A stretch of DNA of 64,000 bases from Streptomyces olivaceus. GTDB taxonomy: Bacteria > Actinomycetota > Actinomycetes > Streptomycetales > Streptomycetaceae. The notes under the pieces are model-generated. The model was not told the origin of the DNA. It ran no database searches and saw nothing but the letters and a program-made list of their open reading frames with translations. Within the stretch, counting starts at the first letter, position 1. Each line of letters starts with the position of its first letter. The DNA lies in assembly GCF_000721235.1 (NCBI RefSeq), contig NZ_JOFH01000054.1:1-64000 (forward strand). Reading direction: 5' to 3'. This document shows, piece by piece, positions 1 through 10,779 of the stretch. The translations under genes were made by a program, and so were the position numbers.

Positions 1-81
1 GGCCTCGCGCTGGCGGCGCAGCTCCCAGCCGTAGTAGTCGAGCGGGGAAGCGGTCGGGTCGAGGGACTGGATGTTGGCCAC
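1..81 (-). CDS. XRE-family DNA-binding protein, N-terminal fragment (runs off the window)
   Basis: Reading the minus strand from a GTG at 81 gives 27 codons, starting MANIQSLDPTASPLDYYG and continuing open to the window edge. The DYYGWELRRQRE segment is the usual opening of Streptomyces helix-turn-helix proteins of the XRE/DUF5753 type, just before the HTH itself. It is divergent from the ATP-binding protein at 178, an arrangement typical of WhiJ/AbaA-like regulatory modules. The HTH domain lies outside the window, so the family is inferred from this N-terminal signature and the context only. Confidence 0.6.
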   Translation of the reverse strand, partial: MANIQSLDPTASPLDYYGWELRRQREA

Positions 82-177
82 TGCGGCACCTCACTCCGGG
101 GACTACGGACGGCAACGCCGGACGGCGTTCGTTTCTCTGCGTAGTCGAGCGTACGCAGCGTGTTCCAGGATTGTGGC

Positions 178-612
178 GTGAATCACGTAACTGGTCCGCA
201 GGCGGCGGACGTCGAGAGCCAGTACCACGCCGAGTTCGCCATGGGCCCGCACTCGGCCCGCCACCTGCGCCGCGTGCTGCGGCTCTGCCTGGGCCGCTCG
301 GGCCTGTCCCACGTGGCCGACGCCGCCGAGCTGGCGCTCACGGAGCTGGTCGCCAACGTCGTACGGCACGTGCCCGGCCGGCGTTGCCGCGTCTGCTTCC
401 TGCTCCAGGCGGACGGCGTGCGGGTGGAGGTCGCCGACGGGTGCCCGCGGTTGCCGGTCGCGGCGGAGGCCGACGCGCTGGGCGAGGGCGGGCGGGGACT
501 GGTGATCGTCGCCGCCGTGGCCGACCGGTGGGGTGTGACGCCGTACGCCGACGGGCGGGGCAAGACGGTGTGGTTCGAGTGCGGCGGCACGGCGGAGCCG
601 CCGGGTTCGTGA
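178..612 (+). CDS. ATP-binding regulatory protein (HATPase_c, anti-sigma-factor type)
   Basis: A 144-residue single-domain GHKL ATPase of the RsbW/SpoIIAB-like group that is abundant in Streptomyces and often works with XRE and DUF397 proteins. The N box is visible as ELALTELVANVVRH (about residues 45-60), the G1 box as VEVADG and the G2 box as GRGLVIV (about 105-112). I chose the GTG at 178 because AGGA (167-170) sits 7 bases upstream. A GTG at 160 is in frame but lacks a ribosome site. It is divergent from the XRE fragment at 1-81. A kinase partner or target cannot be named from the sequence. Confidence 0.8.
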   Translation: MNHVTGPQAADVESQYHAEFAMGPHSARHLRRVLRLCLGRSGLSHVADAAELALTELVANVVRHVPGRRCRVCFLLQADGVRVEVADGCPRLPVAAEADALGEGGRGLVIVAAVADRWGVTPYADGRGKTVWFECGGTAEPPGS

Positions 613-620
613 CCGGGCCC

Positions 621-1142
621 TCAGCCGGCCGCGTGCCGGGTGGCGACGGCGCGTACCTCCTGGGCGGCGCCCGCCGGTTCGAGCAGCATGGTGCCGGTCT
701 CGCGGCCCTCGTGGTGGACGCGCAGGCGCGGGCCGTCGACGAGGACGCGCAGCTCCGGCCAGGGGTGGCGCCACAGCAGGGCGGAGCGCTCCCACAGTTG
801 CAGGCCGCGGCTGGTCACGACGAGCTGGTACTGCGGGCCCTCGTGCGCGGCGGGCGGGGTGTGCTCGCGGTACGGGGGCCGGACGGTGTAGGTGCCGAGG
901 ACCTTCTCCCCGGGCTCCAGGACCTCGCGGCGCACCGCGCGGCGGCGGGCGATCCGTACGCCGGCCCAGCCCGCGAGCCCCGCCGTGAGCACGGCGGGCC
1001 CGGCCACCGCCCACCACGGCAGCGCGGCCTCCACGCCCGCCGCGACGACCGCGGCCACCGGGAGGAAGGCCGTCCCGGCGGCACCGACCAGCTCCGGCTT
1101 CCCGAGAGGTCTTCCGCCGTCTCCGTCCACGTCCGCCCCCAC
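621..1142 (-). CDS. Small membrane protein of unknown function
   Basis: A 173-residue protein with a short polar N-terminus, two closely spaced hydrophobic segments (about residues 17-37 and 43-62: alanine/valine-rich, separated by PWW) and then a basic stop-transfer stretch ARRRAVRRE. The soluble C-terminal part, with patterns such as YQLVVTSRGLQLWERS and LRVHHEGRE, looks like a small beta-rich cytoplasmic domain. GTG start. No family is recognised. The gene is convergent with the ATP-binding protein, with only 8 bases between the stop codons, and lies downstream of the exporter gene on the same strand, separated from it by a hairpin. Confidence 0.65.
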   Translation of the reverse strand: MGADVDGDGGRPLGKPELVGAAGTAFLPVAAVVAAGVEAALPWWAVAGPAVLTAGLAGWAGVRIARRRAVRREVLEPGEKVLGTYTVRPPYREHTPPAAHEGPQYQLVVTSRGLQLWERSALLWRHPWPELRVLVDGPRLRVHHEGRETGTMLLEPAGAAQEVRAVATRHAAG

Positions 1143-1238
1143 TCGTAGTGTGCTGCCCCCGTGTCCCGGCGATCAGCCTATCCGGGGTGCGGATCCTCGC
1201 CCCGGGCTCCCGGAGGGGCACGACGTCGCAGGAAGCGG

Positions 1239-1279
1239 GGATGCCCCCGGGCGGTGGCAGGAACCACCCGGAGGCATCC
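1239..1279 (-). terminator. Hairpin terminator downstream of the exporter gene
   Basis: GGATGCC at 1239 pairs with GGCATCC at 1273, and the stem continues through CCGGG/CCCGG and GGTGG/CCACC with one mismatch and a short CAGGAA loop. It lies 24 bases beyond the exporter stop codon. There is no U tract, which is normal for Streptomyces terminators. Confidence 0.65.
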
Positions 1280-1302
1280 GAGCAACGCTCGCCGGACCGG
1301 CG

Positions 1303-2904
1303 TCAGACCGTCTCCGCCACCGGCGCCTTCGCCGCGGCCGTGTCGTCGTCGCCGTCGGCCGGGGCGTCGGACGTCTGCGGGCCCGCGCCCTTCAGCGGGA
1401 CCTCCTTGACGAAGACCGCCGCGACCAGCGCGAGGACCGCCACGGCGGCGCCCAGCAGGAACGCCCCGTGGGTGCCGGAGGACACCGCGTGCTGATAGGC
1501 CTCGCGGGCCGCCTCCGGCAGCTTGGCCAGGCTGGCCGCGTCCAGCTGGGCCGACTGCTCCGTCACCTTGGAGCCCAGCGCCCCGGCCCGCTCGGTCATC
1601 TCGTGCTGGACGCGGCTGTTGAAGAGCGCGCCCATGATCGCGACGCCGAAGGAGGAGCCGAGGGTGCGGAAGAGGGTGGTGGAGGAGGACGCGACGCCCA
1701 TGTCCTTCATCTCGACGCTGTTCTGCGCGACCAGCATGGTGATCTGCATCAGGCAGCCCATGCCGAGTCCGACCACGGCCATGTAGACGCCGGAGGTGAA
1801 GCGGGTGGTGTCGGTGTCCATGGTCGACAGCAGGAACAGGCCGACCGTCATCAGCGCGCCGCCCGCCACCGGGAAGATCTTGTAACGGCCGGTGTTGGTG
1901 GTGATGCGCCCCGCCACCATGGACGTGACGAGCATCGCGCTCAGCATCGGCAGGAGCAGCAGCCCGGAGTTGGTGGCGGACGCGCCCTGCACCGACTGCT
2001 GGTACAGCGGCAGGAAGAGGGTGGCGCCGAACATCACGAAGCCGGTGACGAAGCCGATGCCGGACATCAGCGTGAAGTTGCGGCTGCGGAAGATGTGCAG
2101 CGGCACGATCGGCTCGGCGGCCCTGGTCTGCCAGAACACGAACCCGACCAGCGCGGCGACGCCGATGCCGATCAGCTCCATGATCCGCGCGGAGCTCCAC
2201 GCGTACTCGGTGCCGCCCCAGGTGGTGACGAGCACGATCGCCGTGATGCCGACGGTCAGCAGCGCGGCGCCCAGGTAGTCGATGCGTGCCTGGCTGCGCT
2301 TCTTCGGCAGGTGCAGTACGGCGCTGATGGCGACCAGCGCGACCGCGCCGAGCGGCAGGTTGATGTAGAAGGACCAGCGCCAGCCCCAGTGGTCGGTGAT
2401 GGTGCCGCCGACCAGCGGTCCGCCGATCATGGCCAGCGCCATGACGCCGGCCATCATGCCCTGGTACTTGCCGCGCTCGCGGGGCGGTATCAGGTCGCCG
2501 ATGATCGCCATGACGCCGACCATCAGACCGCCGGCGCCCAGGCCCTGGACGGCGCGGAAGCCGATGAGCTGGCCCATGTCCTGGGCCATGCCGCTGAGCG
2601 CCGAGCCGACCAGGAAGATAACGATCGACGCCATGAACGTGCCCTTGCGCCCGTACAGGTCGCCGAGCTTGCCCCACAGCGGGGTCGAGGCCGCGGTCGC
2701 CAGGGTGTAGGCGGTGACGACCCAGGAGAGGTGCTCCAGGCCGCCCAGTTCGCCCACGATCGTCGGCATCGCGGTGCCGATGATCATGTTGTCGAGCATC
2801 GCGAGCATCATCGCGATCATGAGGGCGAGCAGGACGACCCGCACGCTCCTCGGCTGCTTGCCGCCACCGGCTTCGCCGGTCGCCGCCTCCACTGTGTCCG
2901 CCAT
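1303..2904 (-). CDS. MFS drug exporter, DHA2 (EmrB/QacA) family, 14 TM
   Basis: A proton-driven multidrug-type efflux protein of the inner membrane, 533 residues from the chosen start. It shows the DHA2 hallmarks: MLDNMIIGTAMPTI in TM1, the loop 2-3 motif GKLGDLYGRK, motif C-like AMIGGPLVGGTITD in TM5 followed by WRWSFYINLP, and enough hydrophobic segments for 14 TM helices with a large loop before the last one. ATG at 2904 is preferred because GGGAG lies just upstream; the longer frame starting at 2943 has no site. It is divergent from a TetR gene, and two inverted repeats in the 212-base gap suggest it is the repressed target. The substrate is unknown. Confidence 0.92.
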   Translation of the reverse strand: MADTVEAATGEAGGGKQPRSVRVVLLALMIAMMLAMLDNMIIGTAMPTIVGELGGLEHLSWVVTAYTLATAASTPLWGKLGDLYGRKGTFMASIVIFLVGSALSGMAQDMGQLIGFRAVQGLGAGGLMVGVMAIIGDLIPPRERGKYQGMMAGVMALAMIGGPLVGGTITDHWGWRWSFYINLPLGAVALVAISAVLHLPKKRSQARIDYLGAALLTVGITAIVLVTTWGGTEYAWSSARIMELIGIGVAALVGFVFWQTRAAEPIVPLHIFRSRNFTLMSGIGFVTGFVMFGATLFLPLYQQSVQGASATNSGLLLLPMLSAMLVTSMVAGRITTNTGRYKIFPVAGGALMTVGLFLLSTMDTDTTRFTSGVYMAVVGLGMGCLMQITMLVAQNSVEMKDMGVASSSTTLFRTLGSSFGVAIMGALFNSRVQHEMTERAGALGSKVTEQSAQLDAASLAKLPEAAREAYQHAVSSGTHGAFLLGAAVAVLALVAAVFVKEVPLKGAGPQTSDAPADGDDDTAAAKAPVAETV

Positions 2905-2958
2905 CGCTCCCACTCCCCCAGCCACCGCTGCGAGCCGTGCCACTTCCGTGGTCCACTT

Positions 2959-2976
2959 ACTTGCCGCCCGGCAAGT
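2959..2976. promoter_or_regulatory. TetR-type operator 1
   Basis: ACTTGCCG-CC-CGGCAAGT is a perfect 18-base inverted repeat in the gap between the exporter and tetR genes. The same pattern recurs in degenerate form at 3005-3022, which supports a sequence-specific dimer-binding site. Confidence 0.7.
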
Positions 2977-2990
2977 TGCCTACACTGGGG

Positions 2991-3020
2991 AAGGTAGAGG
3001 CGTAACTAGCCGGGCGTCAA
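2991..3020 (-). promoter_or_regulatory. Probable promoter of the DHA2 exporter gene
   Basis: On the minus strand, TTGACG (3020-3015) is followed after 18 bases by TACCTT (2996-2991), a good match to a vegetative sigma factor promoter. The -35 hexamer falls inside the second TetR-type inverted repeat, so repressor binding there would block transcription. Confidence 0.55.
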
Positions 3021-3022
3021 GT
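3005..3022. promoter_or_regulatory. TetR-type operator 2 (degenerate copy)
   Basis: ACTAGCCGGGCGTCAAGT aligns with operator 1 at 14 of 18 positions and keeps the outer ACT...CAAGT. The centres are 46 bases apart. It overlaps the -35 element of the exporter promoter. Confidence 0.55.
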
Positions 3023-3116
3023 AAGTTTTTCGGAAAGTGCGCGGGGGCAGGAGTGCGCGAGGGCAGGGGGTGCGTAGGAAGATGGGCGGCACGATGAACA
3101 GCACCGGGCGGCAGCG

Positions 3117-3704
3117 ATGAACGGCACCAGGCAGCAGCGACGCCGCGGGGACACCCGTCAGCGCATCCAGGACGTGGCGCTCGCGCTCTTCGCGGAGCAG
3201 GGGTACGAGAAGACCTCGCTGCGCGAGATCGCCGAGAGCCTGGACGTGACCAAGGCCGCGCTGTACTACCACTTCAAGACCAAGGAAGAGATCCTCGTCA
3301 GCATCTTCCAGGACCTGTCACGGCCGCTGGAGGACCTGATCGCGTGGGGCCGGGACCAGCCGCACTCCCTGGAGACGAAGCAGGAGATCATCCGCGGCTA
3401 CAGCGCGGCGCTGGCCGGCGCGGCACCGCTGTTCCGCTTCATGCAGGAGAACCAGGCGACGGTGCGCGACCTGCGCATCGGCAACATGTTCAAGTCCCGC
3501 ATGTTCGACCTGCGCGACATCCTCATCGACCCCGAGGCCGACATGGTCGACCAGGTCCGCTGCCTGACCGCGCTGTTCACGCTGCACGCCGGGATGTTCG
3601 TGCTGCGGGACCTCGAAGGCGACCCCGAGGAACAGCGTGCTGCCGTTCTCGAGGTCGCCACCGATCTGGTCACCCAGGCACACCGGGGAACCGCGGGCGC
3701 GTAG
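3117..3704 (+). CDS. TetR-family repressor, probable regulator of the adjacent exporter
   Basis: A 195-residue TetR/AcrR regulator. The N-terminal HTH is clear: IQDVALALFAEQGYEKTSLR, then IAESLDVTKAALYYHFKTKEEIL (about residues 16-60, with the signature tyrosines of the recognition helix). The remaining all-helical C-terminal domain would bind a ligand and dimerise. It is divergent from the DHA2 exporter, with two inverted repeats in the gap, so ligand-relieved repression of both genes is likely. The ATG at 3117 is used; nearby upstream ATGs at 3082 and 3094 are out of frame. The 3' end lies 18 bases from the convergent M23 gene. Confidence 0.92.
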   Translation: MNGTRQQRRRGDTRQRIQDVALALFAEQGYEKTSLREIAESLDVTKAALYYHFKTKEEILVSIFQDLSRPLEDLIAWGRDQPHSLETKQEIIRGYSAALAGAAPLFRFMQENQATVRDLRIGNMFKSRMFDLRDILIDPEADMVDQVRCLTALFTLHAGMFVLRDLEGDPEEQRAAVLEVATDLVTQAHRGTAGA

Positions 3705-3722
3705 CGCCTGTACTCCGGACCG

Positions 3723-4391
3723 TCAGACGGTCACGCCCTTGTCGCGCAGGAAGGCGACCGGGTCGACGGCCGAGCCGTAGTTGGCCGTCGTGCGGATCTC
3801 GAAGTGCAGGTGCGGGCCGCTGGAGTTACCGGTGTTGCCCGACTTGGCGATGGACTGGCCGGTCTTCACGACCTGCCCGGCCTTCACGTTGATCTTGGAC
3901 AGGTGCGCGTACTGGGAGTACGTGCCGTTGCCGTGCTTGACCACGATCGCGTTGCCGTAGGCGGGGCCGTCACCGGCACCGTTGCCGCCGGCCTTGACGA
4001 CGGTGCCGCCGTGCGCGGCGACGACGTTGGTGCCGATCGGCACGGCGAAGTCCTGGCCGCTGTGCTTGCTGGCCCACATGCCGCCGTTCTGGGCGAAGCT
4101 GGCGCTCAGCTTGTACTTCTTGACCGGGTCCACCCAGGAGGCGGCCTTCTTCTTGGCGGTGGTGTGCTTCGTGCTCGCGTCGGCCTTCTCCGCCTTGGCG
4201 GCCTTGGCCTGCGCCGCGGCCTGGGCCTCGACGGCGCTCGCGGCGGTGGAGCTGTCAGCCGCCGCCGTGGTGCCGGTGGCGGCCGCGACCCCGGCTCCCA
4301 GTGCGGCCGAGGCACCGAGACCGGCGGCCATCACCGCGGCGCGGGTGCGGAGGGTCGTACGGGAAGGACGGGTCGTGACACGCGGAAACAT
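3723..4391 (-). CDS. Secreted M23 (LytM-type) peptidoglycan peptidase
   Basis: A 222-residue exported zinc endopeptidase-type protein. Arg-rich N-terminus and hydrophobic stretch AAVMAAGLGASAALGAGVAA form a signal peptide ending near residue 45. An Ala/Lys-rich linker follows, then the M23 domain from about residue 95. Zinc ligands are in KHSGQDFAVP (H and D) and SGPHLHFEIR (HxH), with the usual GNTGNSSG loop between. It should cleave peptide cross-links in the cell wall. ATG at 4391 was chosen for the GAGG site 5 bases upstream, although the frame stays open to 4607. Convergent with tetR. Confidence 0.9.
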   Translation of the reverse strand: MFPRVTTRPSRTTLRTRAAVMAAGLGASAALGAGVAAATGTTAAADSSTAASAVEAQAAAQAKAAKAEKADASTKHTTAKKKAASWVDPVKKYKLSASFAQNGGMWASKHSGQDFAVPIGTNVVAAHGGTVVKAGGNGAGDGPAYGNAIVVKHGNGTYSQYAHLSKINVKAGQVVKTGQSIAKSGNTGNSSGPHLHFEIRTTANYGSAVDPVAFLRDKGVTV

Positions 4392-4985
4392 TCGAACCTC
4401 ATGGGGACGGGAACAGAGGATTGCCCCTGCGGCGGGACGCACAAGGCGCTCACCGGGCGGGCTCCACCTTGGTAACGCGGCGACCCCAAACCGCACAAAG
4501 GTGTGACCTACGACCCCATCTAGTACTTGAGTGTGAAACTTACCCATGTCCGACAGTGCCGTCATTGCGGACACGGCCAGACCAGAGGCGCGGGATTCGG
4601 GTGTCACCGCAGCGGAGCGTGTCCGGTTTGCCCACTCTTGCGACCACGACTATTCCCCGTAGTACCCCCCGGATGCCCTGTGCCCCATGTCACCGGCGGC
4701 CATGATCGAAGACCCGGTGAATGTGACGGGGGCTACTCCCGAAAGGGGGTCGTTCCGGTTAACCCACCCACTGCACAAGGGCGTTCACCTGGGCTCGGAG
4801 CATGGCCGACGTCACAGCACCCGCCCGGCTCGGCGAGATCGCCGTCGAGGGCCACGAGGCCGTGGGGCTCGGGCCGGAGCGCTCGGCCGGCCGGGACGGA
4901 CGGCACGGGCGTCGTCGAGGCGCCCACCGGGTGGCAACCTGCGAGCCAGTTGTCCTGAGCGGCCCTGCCCGACGCCCGATAGGCT
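4392..4985. other. 594-base intergenic region upstream of the M23 peptidase and NACHT genes
   Basis: This gap separates two divergent genes. I see no convincing coding sequence. Minus-strand sequence before the M23 gene is comparatively AT-richer around 4500-4560 and probably holds its promoter and a leader of 100 or more bases. I looked for the conserved blocks of the c-di-AMP (ydaO-type) riboswitch that precedes some Streptomyces wall hydrolases and did not find them. Confidence 0.5.
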
Positions 4986-5010
4986 CCCGTGGACGACGAC
5001 CGTCCACGGG
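4986..5010. repeat. Perfect 10-bp inverted repeat just before the NACHT start codon
   Basis: CCCGTGGACG (4986-4995), loop ACGAC, CGTCCACGGG (5001-5010). In mRNA it would form a very stable hairpin ending 8 bases before the ATG at 5019. It contains an in-frame GTG (4989) that could otherwise be called the start. It may be a regulator site or a translation-control hairpin. Confidence 0.6.
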
Positions 5011-5018
5011 GGTGGCGC

Positions 5019-7988
5019 ATGGAACCGGCGGTTCTCGGCGGGAAGTTGGCGTCCAGTCTGGTCGCTCCGCTGGTGAAGAAGCTGTTCGTCGCTGACCAGC
5101 CCGGCGCCGGGCTGGTCGACCGACCGGTCCGGTTGACACGACTCGTCTCCTTCCGGGGTGAGCAGCGCACCCTCGGTGAGAAGGAGGTGCGCGGCCTCGC
5201 CGGCCGGCTGGTCTCGGACTCCCTCGACTCTCCCGGCGAACCGCCCTTCCCCCGCGACGAGGAGACGGCCGTCGCCGACGCCCTCGCCGCCCGGCTCCTC
5301 ACCCTCGGCGACCTGGACATGGACGACGTGCAGGCGGTGCGGCTGGGGCACGGGGAGCTGGCCAGGCGGCTCCGCTGCGGGGCGCCCGCAGCCACCACGG
5401 GGCTGTCCTCGGACGCCCGCTACTTCCTCGACTCGGCGACCGAGTGGGCGTGCCTGCACATCCTGGAGTTCTTCACCCGGCGCTCCACCTTCGTCGCCCG
5501 CACCCTGGTCGCCCAGACCCGCGGCCAGGCCGAGCTGATCGCCAAGGTCGACGAGCTGATCACCCGAGTCCCCCGCCCGGACGCCCGTGACACGGACTTC
5601 GAGCGGCGGTACCTGCGGTACGTGGCCGAGCAGCACAACCGCATCACCATCTATGGCATCGACCTCCGCGACTCCCCCGACAGATGGCCCCTGGAAGTCG
5701 CCTACCTGAGCCTGGAGGCGACCGCGGAGGAGGACCGCACGGCCCTCCCGGGGGAGCACGCCGAACCGGAGCGCACCGTCCGGCTCCCCGCCGAGGACGC
5801 CCTGCTCACCCACGACCGGGTGCTGCTGCGCGGCGACGCGGGGTCCGGGAAGACGACGCTGGTGCAGTGGCTGGCGGTGACCACGTCCCGGGACGGCGAC
5901 CGGATCCCGTACGTCCTGCCGCTGCGCACCCTCGTGCGCGCGGAGGCCCTCCCGGCGCCCGCGGCCTTCCTGACCGCGGTGGGCTGCCCGCTCGCCCCTC
6001 CGGAGGGCTGGGCGGAACGGGTGCTGGGCGCCGGCCGGGGCCTGGTCCTCGTCGACGGCCTGGACGAGATCCCGGCCGCCGACCGGCACCGCGCCCGCGA
6101 CTGGCTCCTCGCCCTGGTGCGCGCCTTCCCCGGCAACCGCTGGCTGCTCACCTCCCGTCCCACCGCCGTACGCCCCGACTGGCTGGCCGCCGAGGGCTTC
6201 CGGGAGCTGGCCCTCACCCCGATGCGCCGGGCCGACGTCACGACCTTCGTACGGCGCTGGCACGCCGCCGCGCGGGCGCCCGAGTACGAGGCGGACCTGC
6301 TGGACGCCCTGCGCACCAAGCGCGACCTGGCCCGACTCGCCACCAACCCCCTGATGTGCGGCCTGATCTGCGCCCTGCACCGCGAACGCCGCGGATACCT
6401 CCCGACGGGCCGCAAGGAGTTGTACGACGCCGCCCTGACGATGCTCCTCGCCCGCCGGGACCGGGAGCGCGGCATGGCGGCGGTGGAGCTGAGCGAGGAG
6501 GCCCAACTGGAGCTGCTCCAGCGGCTGGCGTACGCGCTGGTGCTGAGCGGGCGCACGGAGATGGAGGCGGGGACGGCCGAGGGCATCGTGGAGCGCGCGC
6601 TGCCCTCGGTCGCCTCGGCGGCGGGTCAGGGCGACGCGTCGACCGTCCTGCGGGCGCTGCTCCTGCGCAGCGGGCTGCTCCGGCAACCCGCCGAGGGGGT
6701 GCTGGACTTCGTCCACCGCACCTTCCAGGACTACCTGGGCGCCCGGTACGCGGTCGAGGAGGGCCACCTCGACGTCCTCGCGGGCCGCGCGGGCGACACC
6801 CAGTGGGAGGACGTCATCCGCATGGCCGTGGCCCACGCCCGCCCCGGGGAGCGGGCGACGCTGCTGCGCGCGCTGCTCGCGGAGGACACCCCGCGGCTGA
6901 CGCTGCTCGCGCTCGCCTGCCTGGAACACGCGACCGCGCTCGATCCGGCGGTACGGGCTGAGGTGGAGGCGCGGGCGGGGGCGCTGATCCCGCCGACATC
7001 GACAGAGGACGCGAAGGCCCTGGCAGAGGCGGGCCCCCTGGTCCTGGAGCTACTGCCGGGCCCGGAGGGACTGACGGACGCGGAGGCCCACGGCGTCACG
7101 GTGACGGCCTCGCTGCTGGCCGAGCACGAGCAGGACGGAGCGCTCGCCGTGCTGCGCAGGTTCCGTGAGCACGCGGATCTCGACGTGCGGCGGCAGTTGG
7201 TGGGGACGTGGGAGCGGTTCGACGCGCGGGGCTACGCGGTGGAGGTGCTGGATCATCTCGATCGCAGCGGTCTCCATCTGACGTGCCGCACGAGCGAGCA
7301 GCGTGCAGCGGTCTCCGCGATGCGCCCCTGGAGGGACCTGTTGTTCGACGGACCGCACAGTGCGGCCGACATCCTCGGTTGCACGGCGGAGCCAGATGCC
7401 GTCGAACGCCTGAGGATCAGGAACAGCAGCGCACTCGTCCGATTGGACGAACTGTCCGCCTTCACGGCCTTGCGGAGCCTCTCCCTGGTCTTCTGTCCGT
7501 CGCCACTCGACCTCAGCGTGCTCCCCAGGACGATCGAACATCTGTCGGTCAGGCGTTGCGCGGAGCTGACTGGCCTGAGGGACATGGGGTCACTACAGAG
7601 CCTGGACCTGGCCTGGCAGCAGATTTCCGGCACTCGACTGACCGACTCCCTGCCCCCAGCCGCACCCCTGGAGGCGCTGTGGCTCGGTCGGGGAACCACC
7701 GGCACCACCGGTCTTCGGGGTTTGTCCACATGGAGCACGCTGACGCTGCTCGATGTGGAAGTCACCGCGTCGCTCGACGCGGCGGACCGGGCCGAGATCG
7801 CTCGGTTGCCCAGGCTGGCGCACCTGGGACTCACCGGCTTCCGGGGCGACGAGCCCTTCTTCTCCCAGCCGGTCGCCCTGCCCAATGTCGGCAACGTCCT
7901 GCTCCACGCCGCCCCCGACGCACACGTCGACCTCGTCTGCCTGGCCTCGCTTTTCAGCGACACCAACGTGATACTGCCGAAGCCCTGA
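5019..7988 (+). CDS. NACHT-domain ATPase, bacterial NLR-like protein with leucine-rich C-terminus
   Basis: A 989-residue STAND-type NTPase (999 if GTG 4989 is used). Residues 1-250 are a mostly helical N-terminal effector or adaptor region of no recognised type. The NACHT module follows: Walker A GDAGSGKTTLVQW (about 272), Walker B GLVLVDGLDEIP (about 341), the sensor LLTSRPTAV (about 377) and the downstream winged-helix signature FVHRTFQDYLGARY (about 562). From about residue 800 leucine-rich segments appear (LRSLSLVFCPSPLDLSVLP, IEHLSVRRCAELTGL, LQSLDLAW), consistent with an LRR-like sensor. Related bacterial NACHT proteins act in phage defence. A defence role here is inference. It stands alone between the M23 gene and clpC. 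The 3' fifth uses visibly fewer G/C third positions than the rest. Confidence 0.85.
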   Translation: MEPAVLGGKLASSLVAPLVKKLFVADQPGAGLVDRPVRLTRLVSFRGEQRTLGEKEVRGLAGRLVSDSLDSPGEPPFPRDEETAVADALAARLLTLGDLDMDDVQAVRLGHGELARRLRCGAPAATTGLSSDARYFLDSATEWACLHILEFFTRRSTFVARTLVAQTRGQAELIAKVDELITRVPRPDARDTDFERRYLRYVAEQHNRITIYGIDLRDSPDRWPLEVAYLSLEATAEEDRTALPGEHAEPERTVRLPAEDALLTHDRVLLRGDAGSGKTTLVQWLAVTTSRDGDRIPYVLPLRTLVRAEALPAPAAFLTAVGCPLAPPEGWAERVLGAGRGLVLVDGLDEIPAADRHRARDWLLALVRAFPGNRWLLTSRPTAVRPDWLAAEGFRELALTPMRRADVTTFVRRWHAAARAPEYEADLLDALRTKRDLARLATNPLMCGLICALHRERRGYLPTGRKELYDAALTMLLARRDRERGMAAVELSEEAQLELLQRLAYALVLSGRTEMEAGTAEGIVERALPSVASAAGQGDASTVLRALLLRSGLLRQPAEGVLDFVHRTFQDYLGARYAVEEGHLDVLAGRAGDTQWEDVIRMAVAHARPGERATLLRALLAEDTPRLTLLALACLEHATALDPAVRAEVEARAGALIPPTSTEDAKALAEAGPLVLELLPGPEGLTDAEAHGVTVTASLLAEHEQDGALAVLRRFREHADLDVRRQLVGTWERFDARGYAVEVLDHLDRSGLHLTCRTSEQRAAVSAMRPWRDLLFDGPHSAADILGCTAEPDAVERLRIRNSSALVRLDELSAFTALRSLSLVFCPSPLDLSVLPRTIEHLSVRRCAELTGLRDMGSLQSLDLAWQQISGTRLTDSLPPAAPLEALWLGRGTTGTTGLRGLSTWSTLTLLDVEVTASLDAADRAEIARLPRLAHLGLTGFRGDEPFFSQPVALPNVGNVLLHAAPDAHVDLVCLASLFSDTNVILPKP

Positions 7989-7994
7989 CCACAC

Positions 7995-8030
7995 GAAAGG
8001 GGCCGGTGCCCAACGGCACCGGCCCCTTTC
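7995..8030. terminator. Bidirectional hairpin terminator between the NACHT gene and clpC
   Basis: A perfect 16-bp stem, GAAAGGGGCCGGTGCC (7995-8010) and its complement (8015-8030), with loop CAAC. The A-rich and T-rich stem ends give a short U run in either direction. It lies between the stop codons of two convergent genes. Confidence 0.92.
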
Positions 8031-8049
8031 CAGGCTCACCCCCGGAGGG

Positions 8050-10575
<2,526 letters not shown>

Positions 10576-10779
10576 CGTTAATCGCTCCTCAGAGCGGTCA
10601 GGCAGTGGGGGGAACTTCCCCTCCCTGTCCTTCCGCAGCTTAGTCCCGCAAGCGGGGACCGCTCATTCCAACTGCCGACACCGTCGATGGCCTCCTGACC
10701 CCTGACGCCGACATCTGCCACAACCCGATGGTGCGAGACGATGTTCCCGCAGGCCAAGCACTTACCCCACTCGCCAATA

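Noticed and set aside
4392..4985. Possible c-di-AMP (ydaO-type) riboswitch upstream of the M23 peptidase gene
   Set aside because: Such elements precede some Streptomyces wall hydrolases, but the conserved GGGGUGAA-type and GGGGGAACC-type blocks were not found on the minus strand.
7722..7730. TTGTCCACA, a perfect DnaA box
   Set aside because: A single copy inside the NACHT coding sequence with no neighbouring boxes; expected by chance in 64 kb.
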